Positions 32,995 through 40,626 of a stretch of 64,000 nucleotides of DNA are shown one piece after another. Position numbers and translations under genes: made by a program. The stretch is from JAEZAA01 sp964514485 (lineage in GTDB: Bacteria; Pseudomonadota; Gammaproteobacteria; Pseudomonadales; Oleiphilaceae): assembly GCA_964514485.1 (NCBI GenBank), contig CAZEWG010000002.1, forward strand, positions 72,333 through 136,332. Reading direction: 5' to 3'. A model generated the notes under the pieces. That model worked only from the letters and a program-made list of their open reading frames with translations, searched no databases and had not been told where the DNA came from. Each line of letters begins with the position of its first letter. Positions within the stretch are counted from its first letter, which is position 1.

Positions 32995-34386
32995 ATGAAC
33001 TCTCGTTTCCCGAACCACACTGCAAACGCAATGGTTTTGCCTTGTGCTAAGGCGATGGCTTTGTTCGAATGCCTTAGTGAATTGGACGGATTGGCCAGCC
33101 ACGTTAATTGGCTGATTCCCAAAGCAGGGGCCGATCTGGAAGAAATGATTCACCGACGGCAGATCAGTGTCGGGTTTCTGATTCTGGAGCCTGAAACACT
33201 CCCCGCCCAGGAAGATCAACTCACCAAACTTCTTGCCCGTACTCCGGATGTCCAATGGGTGGCCGTGCTGGCGCCCGGCATGCTTGCGTACCCCAGGGCT
33301 TTTGAGCTTGTCAGCCACTATTGTTGTGATTTCCTGTATGCCCCCTGGACGGAACAAAGTTTGGAGGAGGCGCTTTCGGCGGCCTTGTTGGCGTTGGAAA
33401 ACCGGAGCCTGAAACTCCATCGTCGATTTGAGGAACGGCCACTGATCGGGTTGAGCCTGACCATGCAGCGTTTGGCCTATCAGATCCAGAAAATGGCCCC
33501 GGTCGATGCCCCAGTGCTACTGAGTGGTGAAAGCGGGACCGGCAAGGAGCTGATCGCCCGGGCGATCCATTATTACTCAAAACGGGCGGAGGCCCCCTTC
33601 GTCTCCGTCGATTGCGGCTCCCTGCCGGATGAGCTGATCCAATCCAAGCTGTTTGGCCACGAAAAGGGCGCTTTTACGGGCGCCACCGAGCGCAACCCCG
33701 GGGTTTTCGAAACCGCCAACGGTGGCACGGTCTTTCTGGACAAACTGGAGAACCTGGAGTTGAGCCAACAGGTGAATCTGTTGCGCTGCCTGCAGGAATC
33801 CACCATTGAGCCGGTGGGGAGTGTCCGGCCACAAAAGGTGGATGTCCGGATCATTGCCGCCTCTGCCGAGCCTCCCAAGACGCTGGTTGAGGAGGGGTTG
33901 CTTCGGGAAGATCTCTATTATCGTCTGAACGTCCTGTCACTTCGCGCTCCCGTGCTACGGGGCCGGCCCAAGGATATCGAGCTCCTGGCCTACCATTACC
34001 TGCACCGGTTTCGAAACGCGACGGACCGGCCCCGGGACTTCTCCGGCAATGCGCTGGCGGGCCTCAAAGTCTATCACTGGCCAGGCAATGTGCGGGAACT
34101 GGTCAATCGGGTTCGGCGCGCGGTGGTGATGTGCGAACGCGATGAGATTGAGCTGGCGGATCTTGGCTTTGGCGATGGCACCTCCAATAGCAGTCAGCCA
34201 GTGATGACCCTGACCGAGGCCAGGGCCAAAGCGGAGCGGGAGGTGGTGCTGCAGAGCCTGCAGTGTACCGGTTACAACATCAGCGCGTCGGCCCGGCTGC
34301 TCAAAATTTCACGTTTATCCATGTACCGGATGATCGAAAAATACAGCCTGGTCAGAAAGGAGCTCCTGGAGCAGGCCGGGGCCTAG
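32995..34386 (+). CDS. Sigma54-type transcriptional activator with altered Walker B
   Basis: 463 residues. The N-terminal about 140 residues look like a degenerate receiver domain of the VpsR type, with no obvious phospho-acceptor pocket. The AAA+ domain has Walker A GESGTGKE (178-185), the sigma54-contact loop GAFTGA (225-230), and Walker B GGTVFLDKLEN, where Lys250 replaces the catalytic Glu of the usual DE pair. The arginine-finger region has REDLYYRLNVL. The C-terminal Fis-type helix-turn-helix is NISASARLLKISRLSMYRMI. It stands next to an outer-membrane protein gene and faces an operon with a sigma54 promoter, its likely target. The ATG at 32995 is chosen over a TTG/GTG extension at 32923. 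Confidence 0.88.
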   Translation: MNSRFPNHTANAMVLPCAKAMALFECLSELDGLASHVNWLIPKAGADLEEMIHRRQISVGFLILEPETLPAQEDQLTKLLARTPDVQWVAVLAPGMLAYPRAFELVSHYCCDFLYAPWTEQSLEEALSAALLALENRSLKLHRRFEERPLIGLSLTMQRLAYQIQKMAPVDAPVLLSGESGTGKELIARAIHYYSKRAEAPFVSVDCGSLPDELIQSKLFGHEKGAFTGATERNPGVFETANGGTVFLDKLENLELSQQVNLLRCLQESTIEPVGSVRPQKVDVRIIAASAEPPKTLVEEGLLREDLYYRLNVLSLRAPVLRGRPKDIELLAYHYLHRFRNATDRPRDFSGNALAGLKVYHWPGNVRELVNRVRRAVVMCERDEIELADLGFGDGTSNSSQPVMTLTEARAKAEREVVLQSLQCTGYNISASARLLKISRLSMYRMIEKYSLVRKELLEQAGA

Positions 34387-34425
34387 CGCCCGGATGGTCA
34401 GTGTCACCAGAACAAGGCAGTTATA

Positions 34426-34449
34426 AAAATAATCACTCGTCATTATTTT
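34426..34449. promoter_or_regulatory. AT-rich inverted repeat before the outer-membrane protein gene
   Basis: AAAATAAT and ATTATTTT flank an 8-base centre, 17 bases upstream of the ATG of the beta-barrel gene and just before its GGAAAGGA ribosome site. It is either an operator or a hairpin that controls translation. No -24/-12 element was found in this 80-base gap. Confidence 0.4.
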
Positions 34450-34465
34450 ACGGAAAGGAATCTGC

Positions 34466-35488
34466 ATGAATCTGATACGGAATGCCGTGGGGGGCTTTCT
34501 CACGGTCTGTGGGGCGGTGGCCGCTCAGGCTCAGGAGGCAAGTATCACCACCCCCGATGAAACCGTCATTGTGTTTGAGGAGCGCAGTTTGCTGGGGGGC
34601 GGTGGACGACTGACGGTCGAGCCTTCCGTAACCTATAGCCATAATAGCTCCACGCTGGTGGCGGTTGAGGGGTACACGGTGATTCCCGCCCTGGTAGTCG
34701 GCTTGATCAACGTCAGCCAGGTTCAGCGGGATACCTTCATCGGTGCGCTGACCCTGCGTTATGCCTTCAATAACCGGTTCCAGATGAGTGTGCGGGTCCC
34801 CTATGTCTATACGGAGGAGAACATTCGGGAACGTCAGGCTTTCGATGGCTCGCCGGTGGACATCATCAACAACTCTTCCGGAGATGGCCAGGGGGATGTG
34901 GAGGGCTCCTTCCAGTTTCAGTTCAATGTGCAGAATCCGCCTTATTTTACCGGCAGTTTGCGGGTGAAAAGCCACACCGGCAAGCATCCTTATCAGATCA
35001 AACGGCGCAAGCTGACGGATCAAAACGGCAAGGAACTGGGTTTTGTGTTTGCCGAACAGCCCACCGGCTCCGGGTTTTGGGCCGTCCAGCCGGCCATCAG
35101 TATGGTCTATCCCAGTGATCCGGCTGTGGTTTACTGGAGCCTCAGCTATCTGTGGAATATCAAGCGGGAGATGGGGTACGAAAATGGTGGCACGATTGAC
35201 CCGGGCGATGCGGTCGGGGTCAGTTTTGGGATCGGCTTTGCCATCAATGAGCGGACCTCTTTTAGTCTGGGGTACGACCACAGCAATATTATGGATACTC
35301 ATGTAGAGCACAACCCATCCAAAATTGAATCCCAGTTCAAGCGGTTTCAGGTTGGCTCACTGTTGTTTGGGGTCAACCACACCTTAAGCCCCAACGCCCA
35401 TTTCAACGTGTCCCTGGGAGTGGGGGTGACGGAACAGGCGCCAGATATCCAGCTCACCGTGCGGACCCCTTTTAGTTGGGGGCTTTAA
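34466..35488 (+). CDS. Outer-membrane beta-barrel protein of the Fap-like locus
   Basis: 340 residues with a signal peptide ending AAQAQ near residue 24. A short N-terminal segment (SITTPDETVIVFEERSLLG) precedes alternating amphipathic strands typical of a barrel: RLTVEPSVTYSHNSSTLVAV, FIGALTLRYAFNNRFQMSVR, FSLGYDHSNI and HFNVSLGVGVTEQ, finishing with an aromatic-rich last strand (FSWGL). It resembles the 'transporter / MetA-pathway phenol degradation' barrel group. Position between the activator and the C39/fibre operon suggests it is the export pore, equivalent in role to FapF, although similarity to FapF is not directly shown. Confidence 0.7.
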   Translation: MNLIRNAVGGFLTVCGAVAAQAQEASITTPDETVIVFEERSLLGGGGRLTVEPSVTYSHNSSTLVAVEGYTVIPALVVGLINVSQVQRDTFIGALTLRYAFNNRFQMSVRVPYVYTEENIRERQAFDGSPVDIINNSSGDGQGDVEGSFQFQFNVQNPPYFTGSLRVKSHTGKHPYQIKRRKLTDQNGKELGFVFAEQPTGSGFWAVQPAISMVYPSDPAVVYWSLSYLWNIKREMGYENGGTIDPGDAVGVSFGIGFAINERTSFSLGYDHSNIMDTHVEHNPSKIESQFKRFQVGSLLFGVNHTLSPNAHFNVSLGVGVTEQAPDIQLTVRTPFSWGL

Positions 35489-35526
35489 GTCTGCGGTCTG
35501 GGGTCGGTTGGGGAGCGGTGAACAAG

Positions 35527-35548
35527 AGGCGGACCTGGGTGTCCGCCT
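35527..35548. terminator. Hairpin between convergent genes
   Basis: AGGCGGAC pairs with GTCCGCCT around a 6-base loop, between the stops of the barrel gene and the last gene of the convergent operon. No strong T run follows. Confidence 0.6.
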
Positions 35549-35557
35549 GGTGCATTC

Positions 35558-36082
35558 CTAACGTAAAGACCCGATTAATTGGGAGTTCAGCAGGTGCTGG
35601 AGTGGCCCACGGCTGGTGTTGCCAACGTTCTTGAGTTCGATATCCAACACTTTGATGGATTGGATCAGCTTGTGGTCCAGGTTGTTCTGCAGGATGTGAT
35701 TCAGTGGTAAGGCGGTGTCTGTCACGACGGTGCCGTTGCCGGCCTCAACCAGATTGACCATCCCCAAGGACAGCTGGTTGAGGTGCTGGGCGGCGAGATT
35801 GCCGACTGACAGTTTGGTTTGGGACTGCAGGGTGCCATCTACCATCAGAATTTTCTCAATGCCGATGTCGATCTGAATATTACCGGGGGCGATAAAGCCA
35901 CCCCGGGCATGGGCCAGCTCTTCCGGGCTGACCGCCTCAATATCCAGGTGCAGATAATAGGATTGCAGGGCCATTTCGCCGTGTTCCCACAACGAGCCCG
36001 GGGAGTGGTCGAGATTGGCTGCCAGGGTCGGTAGGCTAACCAGAGAAAAACTCAGACTGAGATACATCATGGCGCTTTTCAT
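35558..36082 (-). CDS. Secreted protein with double-glycine-like site (C39-operon)
   Basis: 174 residues with a signal peptide (cleavage expected near TLAA, residue 22). A pro-region follows up to SPEELAHARGGF (residues 52-63), which looks like the EL-x3-RGG leader-peptide site cut by C39 peptidases. The mature part begins IAPGNIQIDIGIEKILMVDG and continues with alternating small/hydrophobic strands. It has four or so 'LNHILQNNLDH'-like Asn/Gln segments. It is encoded nine bases after the C39 peptidase gene with an AGGAG site. Likely a substrate or accessory factor of the fibre system; family name not known to me. Confidence 0.7.
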   Translation of the reverse strand: MKSAMMYLSLSFSLVSLPTLAANLDHSPGSLWEHGEMALQSYYLHLDIEAVSPEELAHARGGFIAPGNIQIDIGIEKILMVDGTLQSQTKLSVGNLAAQHLNQLSLGMVNLVEAGNGTVVTDTALPLNHILQNNLDHKLIQSIKVLDIELKNVGNTSRGPLQHLLNSQLIGSLR

Positions 36083-36091
36083 GGTGTGCTC

Positions 36092-36796
36092 CTAGAACTC
36101 TAGTTCGCGTGGCAGGAGTAAGGTGAAGTTGGCCAGCCCCTGATTGGTCAAGGCGGTGCCATAGGGGGCCTTGCGCTCCACGGCCCATTCCTCGGGCAGG
36201 TTGAAGCGGCTGCGGCCAATGTCGGCGTGGCTGCGGATCAGAAACATCAGGCCATCCCAGGAAGCCTCGAACTGAGGGCGGGGAACGGCGCGAACCCCCA
36301 GGGCCGGATCCCCGATGAGGACCGAGTCTTCGGTGGCTCCTTTGAGAATTACAAAGTGGCGATAGCCATTGGTATTGGTTAAAACGATGGCGGGCACCCG
36401 GGCATTGTGAACCAGGGTGTCCAGGGAAACCCTGAAACCATCGGCCTTGTAGCCCCGTGCTTCCAGAAAACCTTGCATATCCAGCAGGGAAAAGCCCTGT
36501 TGTCGGATACGCTGTTGGTCGCCCTTTTCGAACATGGCCTCAAACACCTGCTTCTCGGAAACCTGATCCCCATAGTGATAGGTGAGCAGGGAGGCCAGGG
36601 CCGCGGAGCCACAACTGAAATCGTACTGCTGTTTCAGCACGGTCTGAAAACGGGCTTCTTTGTAACTGGTGACGGAAACGGCAAAATCTCCGCCAATGCC
36701 GGGGATGGAAACAAAGCCGGCATGGGCGGAAAAACAAGGTACGCCAACGAGTAAAAGTCGCAACAGGATGTGGCCAGGCCGGTTCCTTCCTCTCAT
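36092..36796 (-). CDS. Periplasmic C39-family peptidase (FapD-like)
   Basis: 234 residues with an N-terminal signal segment (LLRLLLVGVPCFSAHAG), so periplasmic, and no ABC or membrane domain. The papain-like C39 triad is complete: Cys62 in YDFSCGSAALASLL, His147 in NGYRHFVILKG, and Asp163 in VLIGDPALG; a Gln (QQ at 56-57) precedes the Cys as oxyanion residue. In Pseudomonas FapD is such a stand-alone C39 protein that processes or controls secretion of amyloid subunits. Neighbours on both sides encode small secreted proteins with EL-x3-RG motifs, suitable as substrates. Confidence 0.85.
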   Translation of the reverse strand: MRGRNRPGHILLRLLLVGVPCFSAHAGFVSIPGIGGDFAVSVTSYKEARFQTVLKQQYDFSCGSAALASLLTYHYGDQVSEKQVFEAMFEKGDQQRIRQQGFSLLDMQGFLEARGYKADGFRVSLDTLVHNARVPAIVLTNTNGYRHFVILKGATEDSVLIGDPALGVRAVPRPQFEASWDGLMFLIRSHADIGRSRFNLPEEWAVERKAPYGTALTNQGLANFTLLLPRELEF

Positions 36797-36844
36797 GACT
36801 GTCTCCGGGGCACCTTGTTGAGGATGCCTTTGTTGTTCTCGAAA

Positions 36845-37222
36845 TCAGGGGGAAATGGTCACGTTCACCATGGTCGTATCCTGGATAATGACCTGGTTTC
36901 CGGTGTTCTGGATGACGGTGGCAATTCCCGTCAGCCCATTCATCGCCCCTGTGTGGATGTAGTTAGCGCCATTGACGCCGGCATTGAGGGTGTTGTTCTC
37001 CAGAACGGCGGCTTGCTCACCATCGTTCTGTTGAACCAGCATGTGGAGTTCATCCAAGTTGATTTGCAGATCCTGCTTACCTCTTGAATCATCCAATTCT
37101 GAACTCGAGACCGCGACTCCCGAAACCAGCCAGTCTTCCGTCAATGCTTCCGCCAAGGTGCCCGCCGAGTAAAGGACACTACAGCAGCCTGCCAGTAGCA
37201 GACCTGTTCTTATGGCTTTCAT
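36845..37222 (-). CDS. Small secreted protein with IQNTGN motif (fibre accessory)
   Basis: 125 residues. The signal region is LLLAGCCSVLYSAGTLAEA. Near residues 42-48 the segment ELDDSRG echoes the ELAHARG site of the gene at 35558, followed by Lys instead of the second Gly. The C-terminal part NGLTGIATVIQNTGNQVIIQD is Asn/Gln-rich with alternating polarity and looks like Fap/curlin-type beta-strand repeats (one copy). The ATG at 37222 is preceded by GGAGG at nine bases; a TTG nine bases upstream would overlap the site. Likely a nucleator or minor subunit; this is inference. Confidence 0.65.
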   Translation of the reverse strand: MKAIRTGLLLAGCCSVLYSAGTLAEALTEDWLVSGVAVSSSELDDSRGKQDLQINLDELHMLVQQNDGEQAAVLENNTLNAGVNGANYIHTGAMNGLTGIATVIQNTGNQVIIQDTTMVNVTISP

Positions 37223-37305
37223 GGCGTTCAACCTCCGTTGTCCTCACACGTTCGGTCAGGTGCCGCTGTTCACCGGCAAATGCCAGTGAACAGCAACGCC
37301 CCGGG

Positions 37306-38109
37306 TTAGAACGCGAGGTTGGACTGGACGCTGATGCTGGCTTGGGTGGAGGCCGCCGCACCACTATTCTGGGTGGCGAGACCGACACCAGTGAAGTTCA
37401 TGGAACCGCCGCTGATGCTGTTGCTGGCATCAATGGAGCCCGGCACGGCTTCCAGACCGCCGGCAGACATGGTGATTGTGTTGCCGGTTACGCTCGCGGT
37501 CAGCTCAGTCCGGTTGACGGCGGTATCAATATTGAGATCGCCGATGGTGAGCTCGGTGTTGCTGGCTGTCACGGTGTTGCCGTCATTCATGGCAACGGAG
37601 CCGTTGTCCGCGGTATTGGTGGTCGTGGTGGTGGTATTGTTGCTGTCGTTGGTGCTGTTATCCAGGTCGACATCAGCGTTGAGGTCGACCTTGGTCTTGG
37701 TGACCGTATCCGCGCTGGTTTTGGTGAGGGTGTTGGTCTTGGTGACAGTGTTGTTGCTGTCGTTGGTGCTGGCATCTACGTCGACATCAGCATCGAGGTC
37801 GAGATTGGTCTTGGTGACGGTATCGGCGCTGGTCTTGGTGACGGAGTTATTGCTGTCGTTGGTGCTGGCATCGACATCGACATTGGCATCGACGTCGGCA
37901 GTGTTGGTCGTGTTGGTATTGTTACTGTCATTGGTGCTGGCATCCAGCGCTGCATCCAAGTCCAGGGAGTTGCCGACCAGATTGCCGTCTTCCATGCTGG
38001 TGCTGCCATCGTCGGCGAAGTTGATATCGTCAAATGATGGCTGGGCATAGGTATGAGCGGAGAAGCCAAGGGTCAAAACAATCGAGGTCGCTAACAAGGT
38101 CTTTTTCAT
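37306..38109 (-). CDS. Asn/Thr/Asp-rich repeat protein, candidate fibre subunit
   Basis: 267 residues with a signal peptide ending HTYAQ (residue 23). The motif STNDSNN occurs four times (about residues 58, 82, 114 and 152), each after a DVDVDA-like stretch. Thr/Lys linkers such as SADTVTKT separate them. The C-terminal third has TELTIGDLNIDTAVNRTELT and ends TQNSGAAASTQASISVQSNL, similar in style to the last strands of Fap-like and other amyloid subunits. Composition is almost free of aromatics and Cys, consistent with a repetitive extracellular fibre protein. First gene of the operon behind the sigma54 promoter, so probably the most abundant product. Confidence 0.75.
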   Translation of the reverse strand: MKKTLLATSIVLTLGFSAHTYAQPSFDDINFADDGSTSMEDGNLVGNSLDLDAALDASTNDSNNTNTTNTADVDANVDVDASTNDSNNSVTKTSADTVTKTNLDLDADVDVDASTNDSNNTVTKTNTLTKTSADTVTKTKVDLNADVDLDNSTNDSNNTTTTTTNTADNGSVAMNDGNTVTASNTELTIGDLNIDTAVNRTELTASVTGNTITMSAGGLEAVPGSIDASNSISGGSMNFTGVGLATQNSGAAASTQASISVQSNLAF

Positions 38110-38200
38110 TTGTCCTTTCCTCAGTCAATTCTCTGGGTTGTTATTGCTGTTGTGCTTGCGTTTTTGTTCAGTGCCTTCGTTGGAAGGTCGAGAGTCCTAT

Positions 38201-38216
38201 AGCGAAGGTCATGCCA
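38201..38216 (-). promoter_or_regulatory. Sigma54 (-24/-12) promoter of the fibre operon
   Basis: Read on the reverse strand the sequence is TGGCATGACCTTCGCT: GG and GC are 10 bases apart, and it matches TGGCAYG-N4-TYGCW with only the internal T-to-C differing from TTGC. It lies about 90 bases before the ATG of the repeat protein and points into the operon. Confidence 0.75.
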
Positions 38217-38283
38217 GAAGAGAGTGACTTATTTTTAAGTGGCTGATACTCAATAGTTATTTTTGATTTTGGGAGGGTTTTTG

Positions 38284-38383
38284 AGGCGTTAGGAGTGGAC
38301 CGTTTTTTGTTCCAGTTCTGGAACGGATTGTGATGCATTTCGCGCATAAGATGAGACTTTGTTTACTTTTCAAGGCGTTAGGA
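38284..38383. promoter_or_regulatory. Candidate enhancer sites: palindrome flanked by direct repeats
   Basis: GTTCCAGTTCTGGAAC (38309-38324) is a perfect palindrome with 7-bp arms. An 11-base direct repeat AGGCGTTAGGA occurs on either side, at 38284-38294 and 38373-38383. The palindrome is about 95 bases upstream of the sigma54 promoter, the usual distance for activator binding. Confidence 0.55.
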
Positions 38384-38763
38384 AACGAGACTCCCTGTAA
38401 AATTAATCTTACGCTTTGCTTCGTCTTTGACTGGTAGTTTCTGCAAGCCGCCGAGAAATTTCTACAAAAGCGTTTCTTTATATTGTTCAGGACGACGGCT
38501 GGGATCTGTTGCCGGCTTCTATCCTCCATCCCATCATTTTTTCTGAAAACCCCCAGTTGGCTTGAGTTTGTGGCCTCTTTTAAGAGGAGGCGCGGGAGCT
38601 CTGTCGCTAATGGGTGACTTATTCTCCAATTGGCACGGATGTTGATTCCAGTGTGATGTCCGTCTCAAAACGAGTCGGGTATTGCTAAACCGCGATCGCG
38701 AGTTCAACGGCGATCTGTAAAGAAAGTTGTCAGGGATAAATTTACGTCTGAACGGAGAATAGG

Positions 38764-39117
38764 ATGATGAAACTGAACCAATTGTTGTTAGTCGGCCTTT
38801 TGGTGACCGCGGGATCCGCATTTGCACAAGATGCTGGAGGTGCGGGAGCAGCTTCCGATCCTGGTATGACGGATGGTGCGATGGGGGGCTCGATGGATAG
38901 CACCACGGAAAGCACTGGAACCTGGGGAGCTGGTTCGCAAGCTTTTACAGATCTGGATGCTAATCAGGACGGCAATCTGACTCGTGACGAGATCGAGAGC
39001 GATGTGGAGTTGTCTGGCCAGTTTGACGATCTGGATGCGGATCAGGACGGCCAGTTGAGTGCTGAAGAGTTTACTGAGTATGAGCAGCAGACACAGGAAG
39101 ACGTCATTCAATATTAA
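38764..39117 (+). CDS. Secreted EF-hand protein (paralogue 2)
   Basis: 117 residues. Signal peptide LNQLLLVGLLVTAGSAFAQ, then a Gly/Ala/Ser/Thr/Met linker of about 35 residues, and two EF-hand loops: DANQDGNLTRDE (about 65-76) and DADQDGQLSAEE (about 89-100), with all oxygen ligands in place. Calcium binding outside the cytoplasm is likely. Same plan as the gene at 21613. The start has two tandem ATG codons; either is possible. It diverges from the fibre operon across the long regulatory region. Confidence 0.88.
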   Translation: MMKLNQLLLVGLLVTAGSAFAQDAGGAGAASDPGMTDGAMGGSMDSTTESTGTWGAGSQAFTDLDANQDGNLTRDEIESDVELSGQFDDLDADQDGQLSAEEFTEYEQQTQEDVIQY

Positions 39118-39391
39118 GGGTTACGTCGCTAAGGTCTGACTAAGTCAGCTCAAGGTCGGACGGTGCCCGGACTCACGACGGACGTGTTGGTACGCTCCAA
39201 ATGACGCAGCCTGTGGCGCGTGGTGAAAGCTGCGCTCCGTCCCTCCTTGACTGTCAGGACCCTGGACAAGGTCCAAATAGCTTTAATCGCTATGCCACTG
39301 TTGCAAAGATGCCGGCATGACTTGGTGGCCTGCGGCATCTTCACCAAGGGCGTCTGCCCTCCAATCCACGAATCGAAAGGGAGAGCATTCG

Positions 39392-39928
39392 ATGGGATTG
39401 TCTCTAAAGCCTCTGGTCCTGACTCTGCTAACGCTGGGGATCAGCTTGTCGGCTCACGGCGAGGATAGCTTTGAAGTTACCCTGCATAAAACCTCTGAGT
39501 CTGGCCTGGGCGAAAAAGTCGGGGTGGTGACAATCGAGGAAACGGAGCATGGCACTCTGTTCCGGCCACAGCTGGAAGGTTTACAGCCCGGACTCCACGG
39601 TTTTCACGTGCATGAAAAACCTGACTGCGGCCCCGCTGAAAAGGATGGCAAACCCGGTGCGGCCTTGGCGGCTGGAGGTCATTGGGTCGGCGAGGGAGAA
39701 AACCGCCATGAAGGACCCTATGGGCAAGGGCATCAGGGAGATTTGCCCGCCCTGTATGTGGATGAGCAGGGGCGTGCGGTTCATCCGGTTCTGGCCCCGC
39801 GCGTCAAACCGGGCGATCTGAAAGGCCGCTCCCTGATGCTTCATGAGGGAGGCGACAATTATTCTGACCATCCTGAACAGCTGGGCGGTGGCGGTGGCCG
39901 CGTAGCCTGCGGAGTCATCGATCAGTAA
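39392..39928 (+). CDS. sodC: Cu/Zn superoxide dismutase
   Basis: 178 residues with a signal peptide (SLKPLVLTLLTLGISLSAHG), so periplasmic. The SodC signatures are present: GLHGFHVHEKPDCG near residue 68 (copper His and first disulfide Cys), GGHWVGEGENRHEGPYGQGHQGD split over the zinc loop (bridging His and zinc ligands), DNYSDHPEQLGGGGGRVACG near the end with the last copper His and second Cys. It dismutates superoxide from outside or the respiratory chain. The ATG follows AAAGGGAGAG. DUF4383 gene follows after 29 bases. Confidence 0.95.
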   Translation: MGLSLKPLVLTLLTLGISLSAHGEDSFEVTLHKTSESGLGEKVGVVTIEETEHGTLFRPQLEGLQPGLHGFHVHEKPDCGPAEKDGKPGAALAAGGHWVGEGENRHEGPYGQGHQGDLPALYVDEQGRAVHPVLAPRVKPGDLKGRSLMLHEGGDNYSDHPEQLGGGGGRVACGVIDQ

Positions 39929-39957
39929 TAGCCTGACAGGGACAGGAGGGTAAACAT

Positions 39958-40362
39958 ATGGTTAAGAAGTTCGCGCTTATTTTTGGTGTGGTTTATGCCC
40001 TGGTGGGGGTGTTGGGGTTTATTCCGGCCCTGGTGTTCGAGGCGGAGCTGGAGATGGCCGCCCACATGGATCACGGCCTGCTTTTGGGGCTGTTTCCGGT
40101 GAATCTGTGGCATAACCTTTATCACATTGCGATCGGGCTCTGGGGGGTGTTTGCTGCCAATAGCTTCAACGCATCGGTGACCTTTGCCCGTGTGAACGCG
40201 GTTCTGTTTGCCGCCCTTGCGATTTTTGGCCTGTTCCCCGGCTTGAATACCCTGTTTGGGTTCTTGCCCCTGTACGGCCATGATGTTTGGCTGCACGCTG
40301 CTACGGCTGCCTTGACCGCTTATTTCGGGTTTGGCGCACCGTCCCGGCTGGAGCTGGCCTAA
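39958..40362 (+). CDS. DUF4383 membrane protein
   Basis: 134 residues, four membrane helices. The family's conserved NLWHNLYHIAIGLWG near residue 50 and GFLPLYGHDVWLHAATAALTAYFGF at the C terminus are clear. His residues in helices 2 and 4 might bind metal or heme, but function is unknown. A GACAGGAGG site precedes the ATG, and the short distance from sodC suggests one transcript. Confidence 0.88.
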   Translation: MVKKFALIFGVVYALVGVLGFIPALVFEAELEMAAHMDHGLLLGLFPVNLWHNLYHIAIGLWGVFAANSFNASVTFARVNAVLFAALAIFGLFPGLNTLFGFLPLYGHDVWLHAATAALTAYFGFGAPSRLELA

Positions 40363-40626
40363 CGGGCTTTAGCTGGTTTTTTGATTTAACGGGCACTGTT
40401 GACGTGCCGCCCAGCGGTCAATCCTTCCTTGTGATGCGCTCCGGGCTGAGCCGAAGTCGGCTTCAGCCGGGGCTGTCGTTCAGAAATTTTCATCTCGCAA
40501 ACCACCGTCTTGATGTGGACATCTATAACCTAGTTTAGGTGCCCGTGCTGTTCGTCCTGGCGGGGGCCGGTTTAGGTGCCTGCGGGGCCTATTAAAAAGG
40601 GCTGGGTCAAGGTGGGAGGGGCAGCC

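Larger units (their letters stand above)
38110..38763. other. Long divergent regulatory region
   Basis: About 650 bases between the fibre-subunit gene and the second EF-hand gene. It holds the sigma54 promoter (38201-38216) and candidate enhancer sites (38284-38383). The rest (38384-38763) is AT-richer than its surroundings and contains no convincing gene; it should carry the EF-hand promoter. Confidence 0.6.

Noticed and set aside
34387..34465. Sigma54 promoter for the barrel gene
   Set aside because: No GG-N10-GC element with acceptable flanks found in this gap; it may be read through from the activator gene.
37084..38037. 317-codon Gly/Val/Ile-rich open frame on the + strand
   Set aside because: Antisense to the repeat protein. 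The repeats make it look regular, but the other strand has a signal peptide, ribosome site and promoter.
38257..38529. 90-codon frame in the divergent regulatory region
   Set aside because: Basic, low-quality composition, no ribosome site, and it crosses the candidate enhancer sites.
39136..39148. Palindrome CTGACTAAGTCAG after the EF-hand gene
   Set aside because: Short, no T run, no context to assign a role.
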